This document shows, one piece after another, positions 20,206 to 28,564 of a stretch of 64,000 nucleotides of DNA (the first letter of the stretch is position 1; each line of letters opens with the position of its first letter). The position numbers and the translations under genes are program-made. The notes below the pieces were generated by a model, which saw only the letters and a program-made list of their open reading frames with translations, ran no database searches and was not told the origin of the DNA. Source of the stretch: Rhodococcus sp. 105337 (GTDB lineage: Bacteria > Actinomycetota > Actinomycetes > Mycobacteriales > Mycobacteriaceae); assembly GCF_012844225.1 (NCBI RefSeq), contig NZ_JABAGQ010000005.1, positions 62,001-126,000 on the forward strand. The letters are read 5' to 3'.

Positions 20206-20616
20206 TCAGCGCGCGATCGCCGGGAGGACGAAATGCTCGAGCAGGGGCGCGAGATCGCCGGGCAACGGGTGGAGCGCCGGGTCGAGCCAGCGCATCTCCT
20301 CGATCTCCGCCGCGCTGCCCGTAATGCCGACGAACGGGTGCTCGAACACCGTCCCCTCGATTTTCCAGCCCGGTTCGTTGGCCGCATCCGCCAGAAACAC
20401 CCCGATCCGTCGCAGCGAACCGAGGTCGAGCACCGCCCCGACTTCTTCCGCGCACTCACGCACCGCAGCCTCGGCTGCCGACTCGCCGGGTTCGGGCTTT
20501 CCACCGGGAAGCATGAACCGGGACGTGTTGCGCTTGCGTACCGTCAGCACCTGCCCGTCGGCGTCGCGGAGCACGACCGCGCTGACACGGATGAGTTTTT
20601 CGGGGGAATCGGACAC
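20206..20616 (-). CDS. NUDIX hydrolase
   Basis: The 136-residue protein has a full Nudix box, GGKPEPGESAAEAAVRECAEEVGA (about 38-61), with the REXXEE metal-binding core as RECAEE. The N-terminal strand (IRVSAVVLRDADGQVLTVRKR) is typical of the MutT-like group. It would hydrolyse a nucleoside diphosphate linked to another group; the substrate is not known. The start is GTG 20616. Confidence 0.92.
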   Translation of the reverse strand: MSDSPEKLIRVSAVVLRDADGQVLTVRKRNTSRFMLPGGKPEPGESAAEAAVRECAEEVGAVLDLGSLRRIGVFLADAANEPGWKIEGTVFEHPFVGITGSAAEIEEMRWLDPALHPLPGDLAPLLEHFVLPAIAR

Positions 20617-20951
20617 CCGCCCATCCTAGGAACCACGAGACCGAAGCCGCCCGCGGCACACGCACCGCGGTGGGAACTATCGGGCGGCGAGGACGGAACG
20701 GGCGCCGCCGAGGGACTCGGCCGATGAGATCGGGACGTTGCTCCGGTCTGTCCGAGTAACGCCCGGCCCACTTCCTGCTTGTGCGGGCTTTGCTTCCGGA
20801 AAGCGGACGGGCACGAAGCTTGTCGAGAAGGAGCCGAGACCATGGGACACACGCAGCAACGTCATGAGGGTCGTCGACGCCGAGATTGTCGAGGCTGCCG
20901 GCTGTTCGAAAACCGTGGCGGCAGTCGCCGCGTCGGAAAGCTGAGCGGCAG
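20617..20951 (+). other. Intergenic region between NUDIX and hydrolase genes
   Basis: These 335 bases separate divergent genes. No recognised RNA or operator was found. The only coding candidate is a 37-codon frame at 20842-20955 that has AAGGAG 8 bases before its ATG and whose stop overlaps the hydrolase ATG as ATGA. Its product would be very Arg-rich, so it may be chance or a leader used for coupling. Confidence 0.35.
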
Positions 20952-21812
20952 ATGACCACCGTCGGTGCCAACGGGGTCGATCTGGGTGTCGAGTCCTTCG
21001 GTGACTCCGATGCGCCACTCGTCCTGCTCGTCGGCGGGACGACGATGCTCTCCTGGCCCGATGGACTGTGTGAGCACCTCGCCGCGGGCGGACGTCGCGT
21101 CGTGCGGTACGACCTGCGCGACAGCGGTGAGTCGACGACGGCGGACCCGGAGACACCCACCTACACCCTGCGTGACCTCGCCGCCGACGCGGCGGCCCTC
21201 GCCGACGCGCTCGGCGGCAGGCCTGCGCACCTTGCGGGAATCGGGGTCGGTGGGATGGTCGCCCAGCTCGCGGTGCTCGAGCACCCCAGCGCGTTCCGGG
21301 GACTCACCTTGGTGGGTACCCGCGCGGTCGCGCCCGGCAAGTGCGACCCCGACCTCCCCGACCACGACCAGGCGACGATGAATCGACTGTTCGCGCTTCC
21401 GATGCCCGACTGGACCGACCGAAACGCGGTGGCGGAGTTCGCCGCTGCCGGCGCGGAGATCCTCGGCGACGCCCCCGTCACCGCACGCGCGACCGCCGCG
21501 CGCATCTGGGACCGGACACCCGGCACAACTCCCGCGATCCAGATGGCCAACCAGCTCGGAACGGTCTTTTCCACACTCGACTGCACACCCCGCTGGCGCG
21601 AGCGCCTTTCCCGGATCCATGTCCCCACGCTCGTCGTACACGGCCGGCGGGACCCGTTCTTTCCTCTCGGCAACGGCGAGGCCATCGCGCACGAGATTCC
21701 GGGAGCACAATTGCTGGTGCTCGCCGAAGCTGCCACGGCGATCCCCGAATCGGCGGTCGGGGAGGTCGCGGACGCGATGCTCTCGCTGACTTCGGACTCA
21801 CGCCGACCATGA
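20952..21812 (+). CDS. Alpha/beta-hydrolase-fold protein lacking the Ser and His of the triad
   Basis: The 286-residue protein has the alpha/beta hydrolase fold: PLVLLVGGTTM after strand 3 (oxyanion region), VVRYDLRDSGES, then the nucleophile elbow PAHLAGIGVGGMVAQ, and LVVHGRRDPFFP near the C-terminus with the triad Asp (D234). The elbow reads G96-I-G98-V-G100, with Gly where the Ser/Asp/Cys nucleophile should be, and the usual GH..P position reads EAATAIP, so His is also missing. It is unlikely to be a standard hydrolase and may be a ligand-binding or regulatory relative. The start at ATG 20952 was preferred over a longer TTG frame from 20886. It overlaps the convergent PPOX gene by 15 bases. 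Confidence 0.85.
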   Translation: MTTVGANGVDLGVESFGDSDAPLVLLVGGTTMLSWPDGLCEHLAAGGRRVVRYDLRDSGESTTADPETPTYTLRDLAADAAALADALGGRPAHLAGIGVGGMVAQLAVLEHPSAFRGLTLVGTRAVAPGKCDPDLPDHDQATMNRLFALPMPDWTDRNAVAEFAAAGAEILGDAPVTARATAARIWDRTPGTTPAIQMANQLGTVFSTLDCTPRWRERLSRIHVPTLVVHGRRDPFFPLGNGEAIAHEIPGAQLLVLAEAATAIPESAVGEVADAMLSLTSDSRRP

Positions 21813-22199
21813 TCGCCAGCGCAGCTGAGCGATGGTGATCACCGGTCCCGGTGGTCGTTTCGACTGATACTGCGGATATTTGCGCACCAGCGCGTCGAGG
21901 CCGGCGGCGCCCGCATCGGTGTCCGCGGCGTGGACCGTGGCGATGCCGTCGATGCGAATCCACCACAGCTGTGACCAGTCGTCGCTGTAATGGTCGACGA
22001 GCACACTCACGCGGGGGTTCGCTGCGATGTCTGCGAGGCGACGTAGCCGCCGGGTGGTCTTCGGCTTGTCGTCGACGCAGGTGTGAATCGCATCGCCGTC
22101 GAGGGCGAACACGATCGGGACCAGGTGCGGTTCGCCGGACCCGTCTGCGGTGGCCAGGCGGGCCACCCGGGCTTCGGTGACGCGGCGGCGGACGTCCAT
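21798..22199 (-). CDS. PPOX-class, probably F420-dependent, oxidoreductase
   Basis: The 133-residue split beta-barrel protein begins MDVRRRVTEARVARLATADGSGEPHLVPIVFALDGD, the usual start of pyridoxamine-phosphate-oxidase-like F420 enzymes of the Rv0121 type, followed by TCVDDKPKTTRRLRRLADIAANPRVSVLVDHYSDDW. The family binds F420 or FMN; the substrate is unknown. I start at ATG 22199, since the frame upstream is a shadow of the SDR gene. It lies on the same strand as the SDR/thiolase genes but behind a strong hairpin at 22212-22259, so it may be transcribed separately. Confidence 0.88.
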   Translation of the reverse strand: MDVRRRVTEARVARLATADGSGEPHLVPIVFALDGDAIHTCVDDKPKTTRRLRRLADIAANPRVSVLVDHYSDDWSQLWWIRIDGIATVHAADTDAGAAGLDALVRKYPQYQSKRPPGPVITIAQLRWRSWSA

Positions 22200-22211
22200 G
22201 TGCCTCACCGT

Positions 22212-22259
22212 AGCCCGGCCGAGCCGGTATGCCGGTCCTTCGATCGACTCGGCCGGGCT
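22212..22259 (-). terminator. Hairpin between SDR and PPOX genes
   Basis: AGCCCGGCCGAG (22212-22223) pairs perfectly with CTCGGCCGGGCT (22248-22259); the loop holds a smaller CCGG/CCGG pairing. It lies 5 bases past the SDR stop on the minus strand and probably ends the thiolase-SDR-SDR transcript. Confidence 0.7.
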
Positions 22260-22264
22260 GCGGA

Positions 22265-23023
22265 TCAGAACATGCTGTAGCCGCCGTCGATCACCGTCGC
22301 GCTTCCGGTCTGGAACGCCGATGCGTCGCTCGCGAGGTACACGGCGATACCCTCGAAATCCTCCGGCCGCCCCCAGCGACCCAACGGCACGCGGGAGATG
22401 ACGTTGCGGTTGAACACGTCCGAGTCCTGCAGCTGCCCGGTCATATCGGTCGCGATCCAGCCCGGCAGCACACTGTTGACCCGGATGCCGTAGCGCGCGA
22501 GTTCGACGGCGCACCCGTTGGCGAGCGCGAGCACCGCGGCCTTGCTCGCGCCGTACGCCTGGTTGCGTCCTGCGCCCTGCAACGCTCCCAGGCTCGACGT
22601 CACGATCACCGACCCGCCGGTACCTTGATCCACCAGCACCTTCGACGTCTCCCGCAACGTGAAGTACGCACCGTCGGCGTTGGTGCCCATCACTTTCCGG
22701 TACTGCTCCGTCGACGACTCGTGGAACTTCTGCAGTGCCGCACCGATTCCCGCATTGACGACCACCGTGTCCAGCCCACCGAATTCGCCGACGACGGATG
22801 CGACACCGTCGACCACCGCGTGCTCGTCGGACACGTCGACCGACCGCGTCGTCACGCGGACACCGAAGCCGCTCAGTTCGTCGGCCGCGCGTCCGAGTCT
22901 GGCGGTGTCTCGTCCCCAGAGCGCGATGTCTGCGCCGGCACGTGCGAGGCCCCGCGCCATACCGAGGCCGAGACCGGCGGAACCGCCCGTCACCAGCGCC
23001 CGTGTGCCTGTCAGGTCGAACAT
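22265..23023 (-). CDS. SDR-family oxidoreductase
   Basis: A classical short-chain dehydrogenase of 252 residues: cofactor motif TGGSAGLG at 12-19, NAG at 90-92, catalytic S143/S144, Y157 and K161 in QAYGASKAAV. The acid ending strand 2 is replaced by WGRDTARL, with Arg present, which favours NADP(H). It is the last gene of the thiolase-SDR-SDR run, 32 bases after the previous one, so it probably reduces or oxidises an acyl-CoA or alcohol intermediate of that pathway; the exact substrate is unknown. Confidence 0.9.
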   Translation of the reverse strand: MFDLTGTRALVTGGSAGLGLGMARGLARAGADIALWGRDTARLGRAADELSGFGVRVTTRSVDVSDEHAVVDGVASVVGEFGGLDTVVVNAGIGAALQKFHESSTEQYRKVMGTNADGAYFTLRETSKVLVDQGTGGSVIVTSSLGALQGAGRNQAYGASKAAVLALANGCAVELARYGIRVNSVLPGWIATDMTGQLQDSDVFNRNVISRVPLGRWGRPEDFEGIAVYLASDASAFQTGSATVIDGGYSMF

Positions 23024-23055
23024 CGAGATCCTCCCGGCGGGTTCTTCCGCGAGGT

Positions 23056-23817
23056 TCAGCGCGGCGCCATGCGGATGGCACCGTCGAGACGGATGACCTC
23101 GCCGTTGAGCATCGGGTTGGACACGATGTGCGCTGCGAGAGCGCCGTACTCGGAGGGGTCACCGAGGCGCGCGGGATGCGGAACCTGCTGTCCGAGAGAC
23201 GCTTGCGCCTCCTCCGGCAGAGAGCCGAGCAACGGGGTCTTGAACAGGCCGGGTGCGATGGTGACGACGCGGATGAGGAGCGAGGCGAGGTCGCGTGCGA
23301 TCGGCAGGGTCATGCCGACGACGCCGCCCTTCGATGCCGAGTAGGCGGCCTGGCCGATCTGGCCGTCGAATGCCGCGACGGAGGCGGTGTTGATGATGAC
23401 GCCGCGCTCCCCGTCGACCGGTTCCGTCTTGGCGATGCGCTCGGCGGCGAGGCGGATCACGTTGAACGTGCCGAAGAGGTTGACGTCCACGACTTTCTTG
23501 AAGGCGTCGAGCGGGAACGCACCCTTCTTGCTCACCGTCTTCATGGCGTTGCCGATGCCGGCGCAGTTGACCGCGACGCGCAGGGGGCCGAGCGATTCGG
23601 CGAGGTCGAGCGCCTCCGTGACCGCGGCCTCGTCGGTGACGTCTGCCGCCGCGAAGCGGACCCGGTCGCCGAGTTCTTTGGCGACGGTCTCGCCGTTGGA
23701 GGACGGCAGGTCGATGATGACGACCTGGGCGCCGTCGGCGAGCAGAGCCTTGACGGTGGCGAGGCCGAGCCCGGAGGCACCACCGGTGACGATGGCGACG
23801 CTGTCGTTGACGATCAT
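23056..23817 (-). CDS. 3-hydroxyacyl-CoA dehydrogenase type II-like SDR
   Basis: A 253-residue SDR with TGGASGLG at 11-18, IIDLP after strand 2 (Asp, so NAD-dependent), NCAG at 84-87, and catalytic S146, Y159 and K163 in [11 protein letters not shown]. The long loop [35 protein letters not shown] and the ending [16 protein letters not shown] are typical of the HSD17B10-like, 3-hydroxy-2-methylbutyryl-CoA/3-hydroxyacyl-CoA dehydrogenase group. The ATG at 23817 has GAAAGG upstream. It is placed between a thiolase and another SDR, consistent with the third step of beta-oxidation. A paralogue with the same ending lies at 48732. Confidence 0.9.
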   Translation of the reverse strand: MIVNDSVAIVTGGASGLGLATVKALLADGAQVVIIDLPSSNGETVAKELGDRVRFAAADVTDEAAVTEALDLAESLGPLRVAVNCAGIGNAMKTVSKKGAFPLDAFKKVVDVNLFGTFNVIRLAAERIAKTEPVDGERGVIINTASVAAFDGQIGQAAYSASKGGVVGMTLPIARDLASLLIRVVTIAPGLFKTPLLGSLPEEAQASLGQQVPHPARLGDPSEYGALAAHIVSNPMLNGEVIRLDGAIRMAPR

Positions 23818-23870
23818 GAAAAGCCTTTCACTGTGGGGATTTCGGACGAGAGATTCGGTACGGCGGTGGG

Positions 23871-25064
23871 TCAGAGACGTTCGATCACGGTCGCGTTGGC
23901 CATGCCCGCGCCCTCGCACATGGTCTGCAGGCCGTAGCGGCCGCCGGTCGCCTCGAGGGTGCTGACGAGCGTGCTCAGCAGGCGCGTACCCGACGAGCCG
24001 AGTGCGTGACCCAGTGCGATGGCACCGCCCCACGGATTGAGCTTGGCCTCGTCCGCGCCGAACTCCTCGGCCCACATCATCGGGACGGGCGCGAACGCCT
24101 CGTTCACCTCGTAGGAGTCGATGTCGTCGATGGACAGGCCCGACTTGGCGAGCACTTTGTGGGTAGCCGGGATGGGCGCCGTGAGCATGAAGAGCGGGTC
24201 GTCTCCGGCGACGGCGAACGAGTGGAATCGCGCGCGCGGAGTCAGGCCCAGCTTGGTCGCGGCTTCTTCGCTCATGATCAGAACGGCCGACGCACCGTCC
24301 GTGAACGGCGACGAGTTGCCGGGGGTGATGAGCCACTGCGCTTCGGGGAATCGTGCGGCGTACTCGTCGGTGCGGAAGGACGGACGCAGCCCGGCAAGTG
24401 CCTCGACGGTGGTCGACGCGCGCACGGTTTCGTCGACGCCGTGCACGACCTGCTCGCCGTCTGCGTTCGTGACCGTGATCGGGGCGATCTCCCGGTCGAA
24501 GTTTCCTGCCGCGATCGCGGCGGCGGCGCGCTGGTGCGAACGCGCGGAGTAGGCGTCGACGGCGTCGCGGTCGAAACTCCACTTCGCGGCGATGAGTTCC
24601 GCCGAGATCCCCTGGTTGACCAGACCTTCCGGATACCGGGCGGCGACGCCGGGGCCGAACGAGTCCTGCCCGATCGAAGACGTGCCCATCGGGAGGCGGC
24701 TCATCGACTCGACACCGCACGCGATGACGATGTCGTACGCACCCGCGATGACGCCTTGCGCCGCGAAATGCGCAGCCTGCTGGCTCGATCCGCACTGACG
24801 GTCGATGGTGGTGGCCGGAACCGAGTCCGGGAAACCCGCCGACAGCAGTGCCGAGCGCGAGATGTTGAGCGCCTGCTCGCCTACCTGCTGCACGCAACCG
24901 CCGATGACGTCGTCGACGAGGACGGGGTCGAGGTTGTTGCGCTCGACGAGCGAACGCAGGACGTGGGCCAGAAGTTCGACGGGATGCGTACCCGACAGCG
25001 CACCACCGGGCTTGCCTTTGCCGACGGCAGTGCGGACCACGTCGACGATGACGGCCTGTGCCAT
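23871..25064 (-). CDS. Thiolase-family acetyl-CoA C-acyltransferase
   Basis: The 397-residue enzyme starts at ATG 25064 ([16 protein letters not shown]). The acylation Cys is C91 in [16 protein letters not shown] and [14 protein letters not shown] supply the oxyanion Asn and catalytic His, and the C-terminal Cys is in MCEGAGMAN, where family members usually have CxGGG. It cleaves 3-ketoacyl-CoA with CoA, the last step of beta-oxidation. It is the first gene of a run with two SDRs and is divergent from an enoyl-CoA hydratase. A palindrome 78 bases upstream matches one in the TetR promoter, so TetR control is likely. Confidence 0.93.
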   Translation of the reverse strand: MAQAVIVDVVRTAVGKGKPGGALSGTHPVELLAHVLRSLVERNNLDPVLVDDVIGGCVQQVGEQALNISRSALLSAGFPDSVPATTIDRQCGSSQQAAHFAAQGVIAGAYDIVIACGVESMSRLPMGTSSIGQDSFGPGVAARYPEGLVNQGISAELIAAKWSFDRDAVDAYSARSHQRAAAAIAAGNFDREIAPITVTNADGEQVVHGVDETVRASTTVEALAGLRPSFRTDEYAARFPEAQWLITPGNSSPFTDGASAVLIMSEEAATKLGLTPRARFHSFAVAGDDPLFMLTAPIPATHKVLAKSGLSIDDIDSYEVNEAFAPVPMMWAEEFGADEAKLNPWGGAIALGHALGSSGTRLLSTLVSTLEATGGRYGLQTMCEGAGMANATVIERL

Positions 25065-25141
25065 GACGTTCCTTCCGAGGGGTTCGAGCAGGGCCGGCCG
25101 GAGTGCGTGGAGTGTGGAGCGCCCCACTCCCAACCGTGTAC

Positions 25142-25154
25142 CTATCGATCGCTA
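25142..25154. promoter_or_regulatory. Candidate TetR operator in thiolase/hydratase divergent region
   Basis: CTATCGATCGCTA lies between the divergent thiolase (25064) and enoyl-CoA hydratase (25294) genes. It is a near palindrome around CGATCG and matches CTACCGATCGTTA at 26768-26780 in 11 of 13 positions, both differences keeping the same pyrimidine class. It is the natural target of the TetR protein encoded at 26082. Confidence 0.65.
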
Positions 25155-25293
25155 AAGACTTACCACGGGGTAAGCACGCGGTCAACGAACTCGGTACCCA
25201 GCGGACGACACGCAGGTCTGATAGGGAGAGAAGAGGCTTCGCCGCTGCGCGCCGTCACCGCAGGCAGTCGGCCACCACACCGAGGAGAACCGC

Positions 25294-26079
25294 ATGAGCA
25301 CCGACCCGCCCGGAGTCACCTCGAGCGTCGGCAACGGCATCCTGCGCGTCACGATCGACCGTCCCGCCCGGATGAACGCGGTCGAGACCGACACCCTGGT
25401 CGCCGTCGCGGAGGCTTTCGACAGGCACGGCGGCGACCCCACCGTCCGCGCCGCGATCCTGACCGGAAGCGGACGGGCGTTCTGTTCGGGCGCCGACATC
25501 TCCGGCCGTGACCTGACCGCTCCTCCCACGCCCGACACCATCGACGCCGCGAACCGGGTCGTCGCGACGATCCGGGATTTTCCGCGACCGGTTGTCGGGG
25601 CGGTCAACGGCGTCGCCGCCGGCGTCGGTGTGTCACTCGCACTTGCGTGCGACCTTACGGTCGCGAAGGAATCGACCTACTTCCTGCTCGCGTTCGCCAA
25701 GATCGGCCTGATGCCGGACGGTGGTGCGACGGCACTCGTCGCAGCGTCGATCGGTCGTGCCCGGGCGCTGCGGATGGCGATGCTCGCCGAACGGCTCCCG
25801 GCGCCGGAAGCGCTCGCGTCCGGCCTCATCGCCGATGTCTACCCCGACGACGAATTCGACACGGCGGTCGAGGAATTGATCGTCCGGCTCGCAGACGGTC
25901 CGTCTGTGGCCCTCGCGTCCACCAAACGGGCGATCAACGACGCGACGCTCACCGAACTCGGCAACGCGTTCGGCCGTGAGCGTGTAGGTCAGCTCGATCT
26001 GCTCGCGGGCCCGGACTTCGCCGAAGGAGTGTCCGCCTTCCAGGACAAGCGCACCGCGGACTTCCGGCGTCGCGCCTGA
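25294..26079 (+). CDS. Enoyl-CoA hydratase/isomerase family protein
   Basis: The 261-residue crotonase-fold protein has the two oxyanion-hole segments, GRAFCSGADISG (about 60-71) and NGVAAGVGVSLALACDLTVA (about 104-123), and a later FAKIGLMPDGGATA block. The Glu pair of true hydratases is not obvious: one position is Asp (MPDGG), as in many isomerase-like members. It should act on an enoyl-CoA in the pathway served by the divergent thiolase and SDRs. The ATG at 25294 has GAGGAGA upstream. Its stop is 2 bases from the end of the convergent TetR gene. Confidence 0.9.
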   Translation: MSTDPPGVTSSVGNGILRVTIDRPARMNAVETDTLVAVAEAFDRHGGDPTVRAAILTGSGRAFCSGADISGRDLTAPPTPDTIDAANRVVATIRDFPRPVVGAVNGVAAGVGVSLALACDLTVAKESTYFLLAFAKIGLMPDGGATALVAASIGRARALRMAMLAERLPAPEALASGLIADVYPDDEFDTAVEELIVRLADGPSVALASTKRAINDATLTELGNAFGRERVGQLDLLAGPDFAEGVSAFQDKRTADFRRRA

Positions 26080-26081
26080 CC

Positions 26082-26753
26082 TCAGAGCGGATCGCGGCGA
26101 GAGCCGACCGTCTTGAGGGCGATCGCCACATACTTCTTCGCGACCGCTTCGGGGCTCAGAGTTCCCTCCGCGTGGTACCAGCGGGGAATCGATTGGCACA
26201 TCCCGAGCAGTGCCCGGGTGGTCTCGGCCGGGTCGTCGACGTCGAAATCGCCCGTCGCAGCACCTTCCTCGACGATCTCACGCACCAGTTCCTCTATGCC
26301 CTTGCGCACCGCGCGGTACCGCTGACGATTCTCGGGACTGAGATAGCGAGCTTCACCTTCGAGCGCGGCGAGCGCCGACCGCATCGTCATCCGCAGCACG
26401 ATCGCCTCGATCACGTTTGCCAGTCTGCGCACCGGATCGCCGGCACCCTCCGCGTCGGCGGCGTGCGCTCGGGAGAGCACGTCGCTGGTCGACAGCTCGA
26501 GCAGGGCGATGAGCAGGCCTTCTTTGTTCTCGTGGTGGTAGTACAGCGCGGGCACGGTCACGCCGACCCGCCGCGCGATCTCGCGCACCGATGTCCCGTG
26601 GAACCCGGTCTCGTAGAAGGCGTCGAGCGCTGCGGACAGGATCGGGCTGAGGTCGAGCGGTTGCAACGTCCGCCAATCGGAGTGCGCGTTCTCCGCATCC
26701 GGCACGACCCGACCCTCGAGCGGGTCGACGGCGTCGTCGGTGGAACCATCCAT
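26082..26753 (-). CDS. TetR-family regulator of the acyl-CoA module
   Basis: A 223-residue TetR protein with the helix-turn-helix at about 38-65 (GFHGTSVREIARRVGVTVPALYYHHENKEGLL) and an all-helical ligand domain. The start at ATG 26753 is preferred; GTG 26762 would add three residues. It has an unusually long 25-residue acidic N-terminal extension before the DNA-binding domain. A palindrome 15 bases upstream (26768-26780) is repeated in the thiolase/hydratase promoter region, so it probably represses both itself and the catabolic genes, releasing on binding an acyl-CoA; the effector is inferred. Confidence 0.9.
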   Translation of the reverse strand: MDGSTDDAVDPLEGRVVPDAENAHSDWRTLQPLDLSPILSAALDAFYETGFHGTSVREIARRVGVTVPALYYHHENKEGLLIALLELSTSDVLSRAHAADAEGAGDPVRRLANVIEAIVLRMTMRSALAALEGEARYLSPENRQRYRAVRKGIEELVREIVEEGAATGDFDVDDPAETTRALLGMCQSIPRWYHAEGTLSPEAVAKKYVAIALKTVGSRRDPL

Positions 26754-26767
26754 GTACCGCACCCAAC

Positions 26768-26780
26768 CTACCGATCGTTA
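26768..26780. promoter_or_regulatory. Candidate TetR autoregulatory operator
   Basis: CTACCGATCGTTA is a palindrome of the form TAnCGATCGnTA, 15 bases upstream of the TetR start, where binding would block transcription. It matches the element at 25142-25154. Confidence 0.65.
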
Positions 26781-26935
26781 CTTCATCCGGACGGCTCGAC
26801 GATACCCGGCGGTTTCGTCCGCGAACGATCGACACCGCGGCACGTCGCTCCGCCGGAGGGACGGGATGCGCGCCTGCATACGAGCAGTGGGCGAGAGCGA
26901 TATCGATTGCGAGAGTCCGCGTGAACTGCGCGTTC

Positions 26936-27598
26936 TCAGCCCATCGGGTCGTCGGCGCCGGCGCGGTGGGTGTCGCGGAACGGGCCGGTGAACGTGCCCC
27001 ACCGCACACACTCCCAGCCCCCGCCCCGCACCGGCACGAGTTCGACGGTCTCGGTGTTGGCCAGATGATTGCTCGTGGCGAACCCGCCCGGCACTTTGCC
27101 GAGGTACGCCGCGACGAGACGGATGGCTGCGCCGTGGCTGACGACGACGACCTCCCCCGACCCTTCCTCGAGATGGTCGGCGCGCAATGCGTCGATCACC
27201 GGCACGAACCGGTCGAGAACGTCGATCGCCGATTCGCCGCCCGGCACCCGCGTGCGCAGGTCGCCGCTGTGCCACTCCTCGTAGACCTTCATGAACAGGG
27301 TGTGCGACTCCTCGTCGCTGCGATCCTCGAGATCACCGACCTGCACCTCGTGCAGGCCGTCGAGGACCGAGGTGTCGAGCCCGACGGCCGGAGAGACCTG
27401 CTCCGCGGTCTGCCGCGCCCGGATCGCCCGCGACGCCACGAGAAGCGACGGGCCGCGCTCGACGAGATTGCGGCCGAGGCTCCGTGCCTGCTCGATTCCC
27501 AGTTCGGTCAGTTCCGCACCGGGCAATTTGGTGTCGAGACGCCGTGCGACGTTCGCCACCGTCTGGCCGTGCCGGGCCAATATCAACTTTCCGCTCAC
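26936..27598 (-). CDS. Histidine-phosphatase family protein (Rv3837c-like)
   Basis: The 220-residue protein begins VSGKLILARHGQTVANV with the phosphohistidine RHG motif, and carries the second His in VVVVSHGAAIRLV. ASRAIRARQTAE and LHEVQVGDLEDRS are further branch-1 family blocks. It is annotated as phosphoglycerate mutase in relatives, but a phosphatase of small metabolites is more likely since glycolytic Gpm has a longer conserved pattern. The GTG at 27598 overlaps the pheA stop (GTGA), so it is translationally coupled to pheA, the same pairing as in M. tuberculosis. Confidence 0.9.
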   Translation of the reverse strand: MSGKLILARHGQTVANVARRLDTKLPGAELTELGIEQARSLGRNLVERGPSLLVASRAIRARQTAEQVSPAVGLDTSVLDGLHEVQVGDLEDRSDEESHTLFMKVYEEWHSGDLRTRVPGGESAIDVLDRFVPVIDALRADHLEEGSGEVVVVSHGAAIRLVAAYLGKVPGGFATSNHLANTETVELVPVRGGGWECVRWGTFTGPFRDTHRAGADDPMG

Positions 27599-28509
27599 CG
27601 CTGTTCCTCTCCGCGGCGCAGTCGCTCGAGCCACTGCGCATCGTCGTCGTCGGAGACGGGAGGCACCCCGTGCTCGGACACTGCCGGCCACGAACCGAGG
27701 AACCGTACCTGCGCGAAACGGTGCAGGGCCTTGAGTGCCTCCGCGACGAGCGCGTCGTCGATATGGCCCACCCAGTCCAGATGGAAGAAGTAGGTCCCGT
27801 AATCCATACGGGTGGGGCGTGATTCGATGCGGGTGAGATCGATTCCGCGGGTCGCCAGTTCCGTCATGGCCCGCACCAGCGAACCCGGAACATTCGGCAG
27901 TTGCAGGACCACCGACGTGCGATCGCAGCCGGTGCGCTTCGGTACCGGCCCGGGCCGCGAGACGAGCACGAACCGGGTGCGGGCACCCGCGAAGTCCGCG
28001 ACGCCGTCGGCCAGCACCGCCAGACCGAGCCGTTCACCGGCCAGCGCCGTGGCAACCCCCGCGTCGACCTTCCCGGATGCGACATCCTCTGCCGCCCCCG
28101 CGTTCGAGTCCGCGGCGACGATCGCGGCGCCCGGCAGATTGTCGGCGATCCACTCCCGCACCTGGGCCGCTGCGACGGGATACGCACCGATGGTCGCGAC
28201 ATCCTCGCGAGCGACTCCGGGCCGCGCGACCACCGTGAAGGCGATGTCGAGTTCGGTTTCGGCGACGATCTGCAGCCGAGAGCCGAGGGCGAGTCCGTCC
28301 ATCGTCGGCGGCACCGAGCCTTCGACCGAACTCTCGATCGGCACGACCGCTCCGTCGACCTCGCCGTCACGCAGCATCTGCAAGGCCGCGGGAGGGCTGG
28401 CGGCGGAGACCCGCTCGACCGGCGCATCGAAGGCACCGAGTTCCTCGAAACGGGCGAGGGCCATCTCGGTGAAGGTTCCCGACGGGCCGAAATAGGCGAT
28501 ACGTGGCAC
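27595..28509 (-). CDS. pheA: Prephenate dehydratase
   Basis: The enzyme decarboxylates and dehydrates prephenate to phenylpyruvate in phenylalanine synthesis. From GTG 28509 the product is 304 residues starting VPRIAYFGPSGTFTE; a GTG at 28527 would add six residues. The catalytic domain (1-180) has VVPIESSVEGSVPPTMDGL and the signature GARTRFVLVSR with the catalytic Thr of the TRF motif. The C-terminal ACT domain (about 195-275, DRTSVVLQLPNVPGSLVRAMTELATRGIDLTRIESRPTR) contains the GALV-like and ESRP motifs for feedback control by Phe. Confidence 0.95.
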   Translation of the reverse strand: MPRIAYFGPSGTFTEMALARFEELGAFDAPVERVSAASPPAALQMLRDGEVDGAVVPIESSVEGSVPPTMDGLALGSRLQIVAETELDIAFTVVARPGVAREDVATIGAYPVAAAQVREWIADNLPGAAIVAADSNAGAAEDVASGKVDAGVATALAGERLGLAVLADGVADFAGARTRFVLVSRPGPVPKRTGCDRTSVVLQLPNVPGSLVRAMTELATRGIDLTRIESRPTRMDYGTYFFHLDWVGHIDDALVAEALKALHRFAQVRFLGSWPAVSEHGVPPVSDDDDAQWLERLRRGEEQR

Positions 28510-28564
28510 GCCTACGAGGTTACGCACCCCGAGTCTGCGGATTGCGGTGTCGGGCCGGTGCCGT

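Noticed and set aside
21798-23162. Long form of the PPOX protein (454 residues)
   Set aside because: Residues before MDVRRRV overlap the SDR gene in another frame and look random.
25294-26079. A complete beta-oxidation cluster with acyl-CoA dehydrogenase
   Set aside because: No acyl-CoA dehydrogenase or ligase gene adjoins the thiolase-SDR-hydratase group; the ligase at 60994 is far away.
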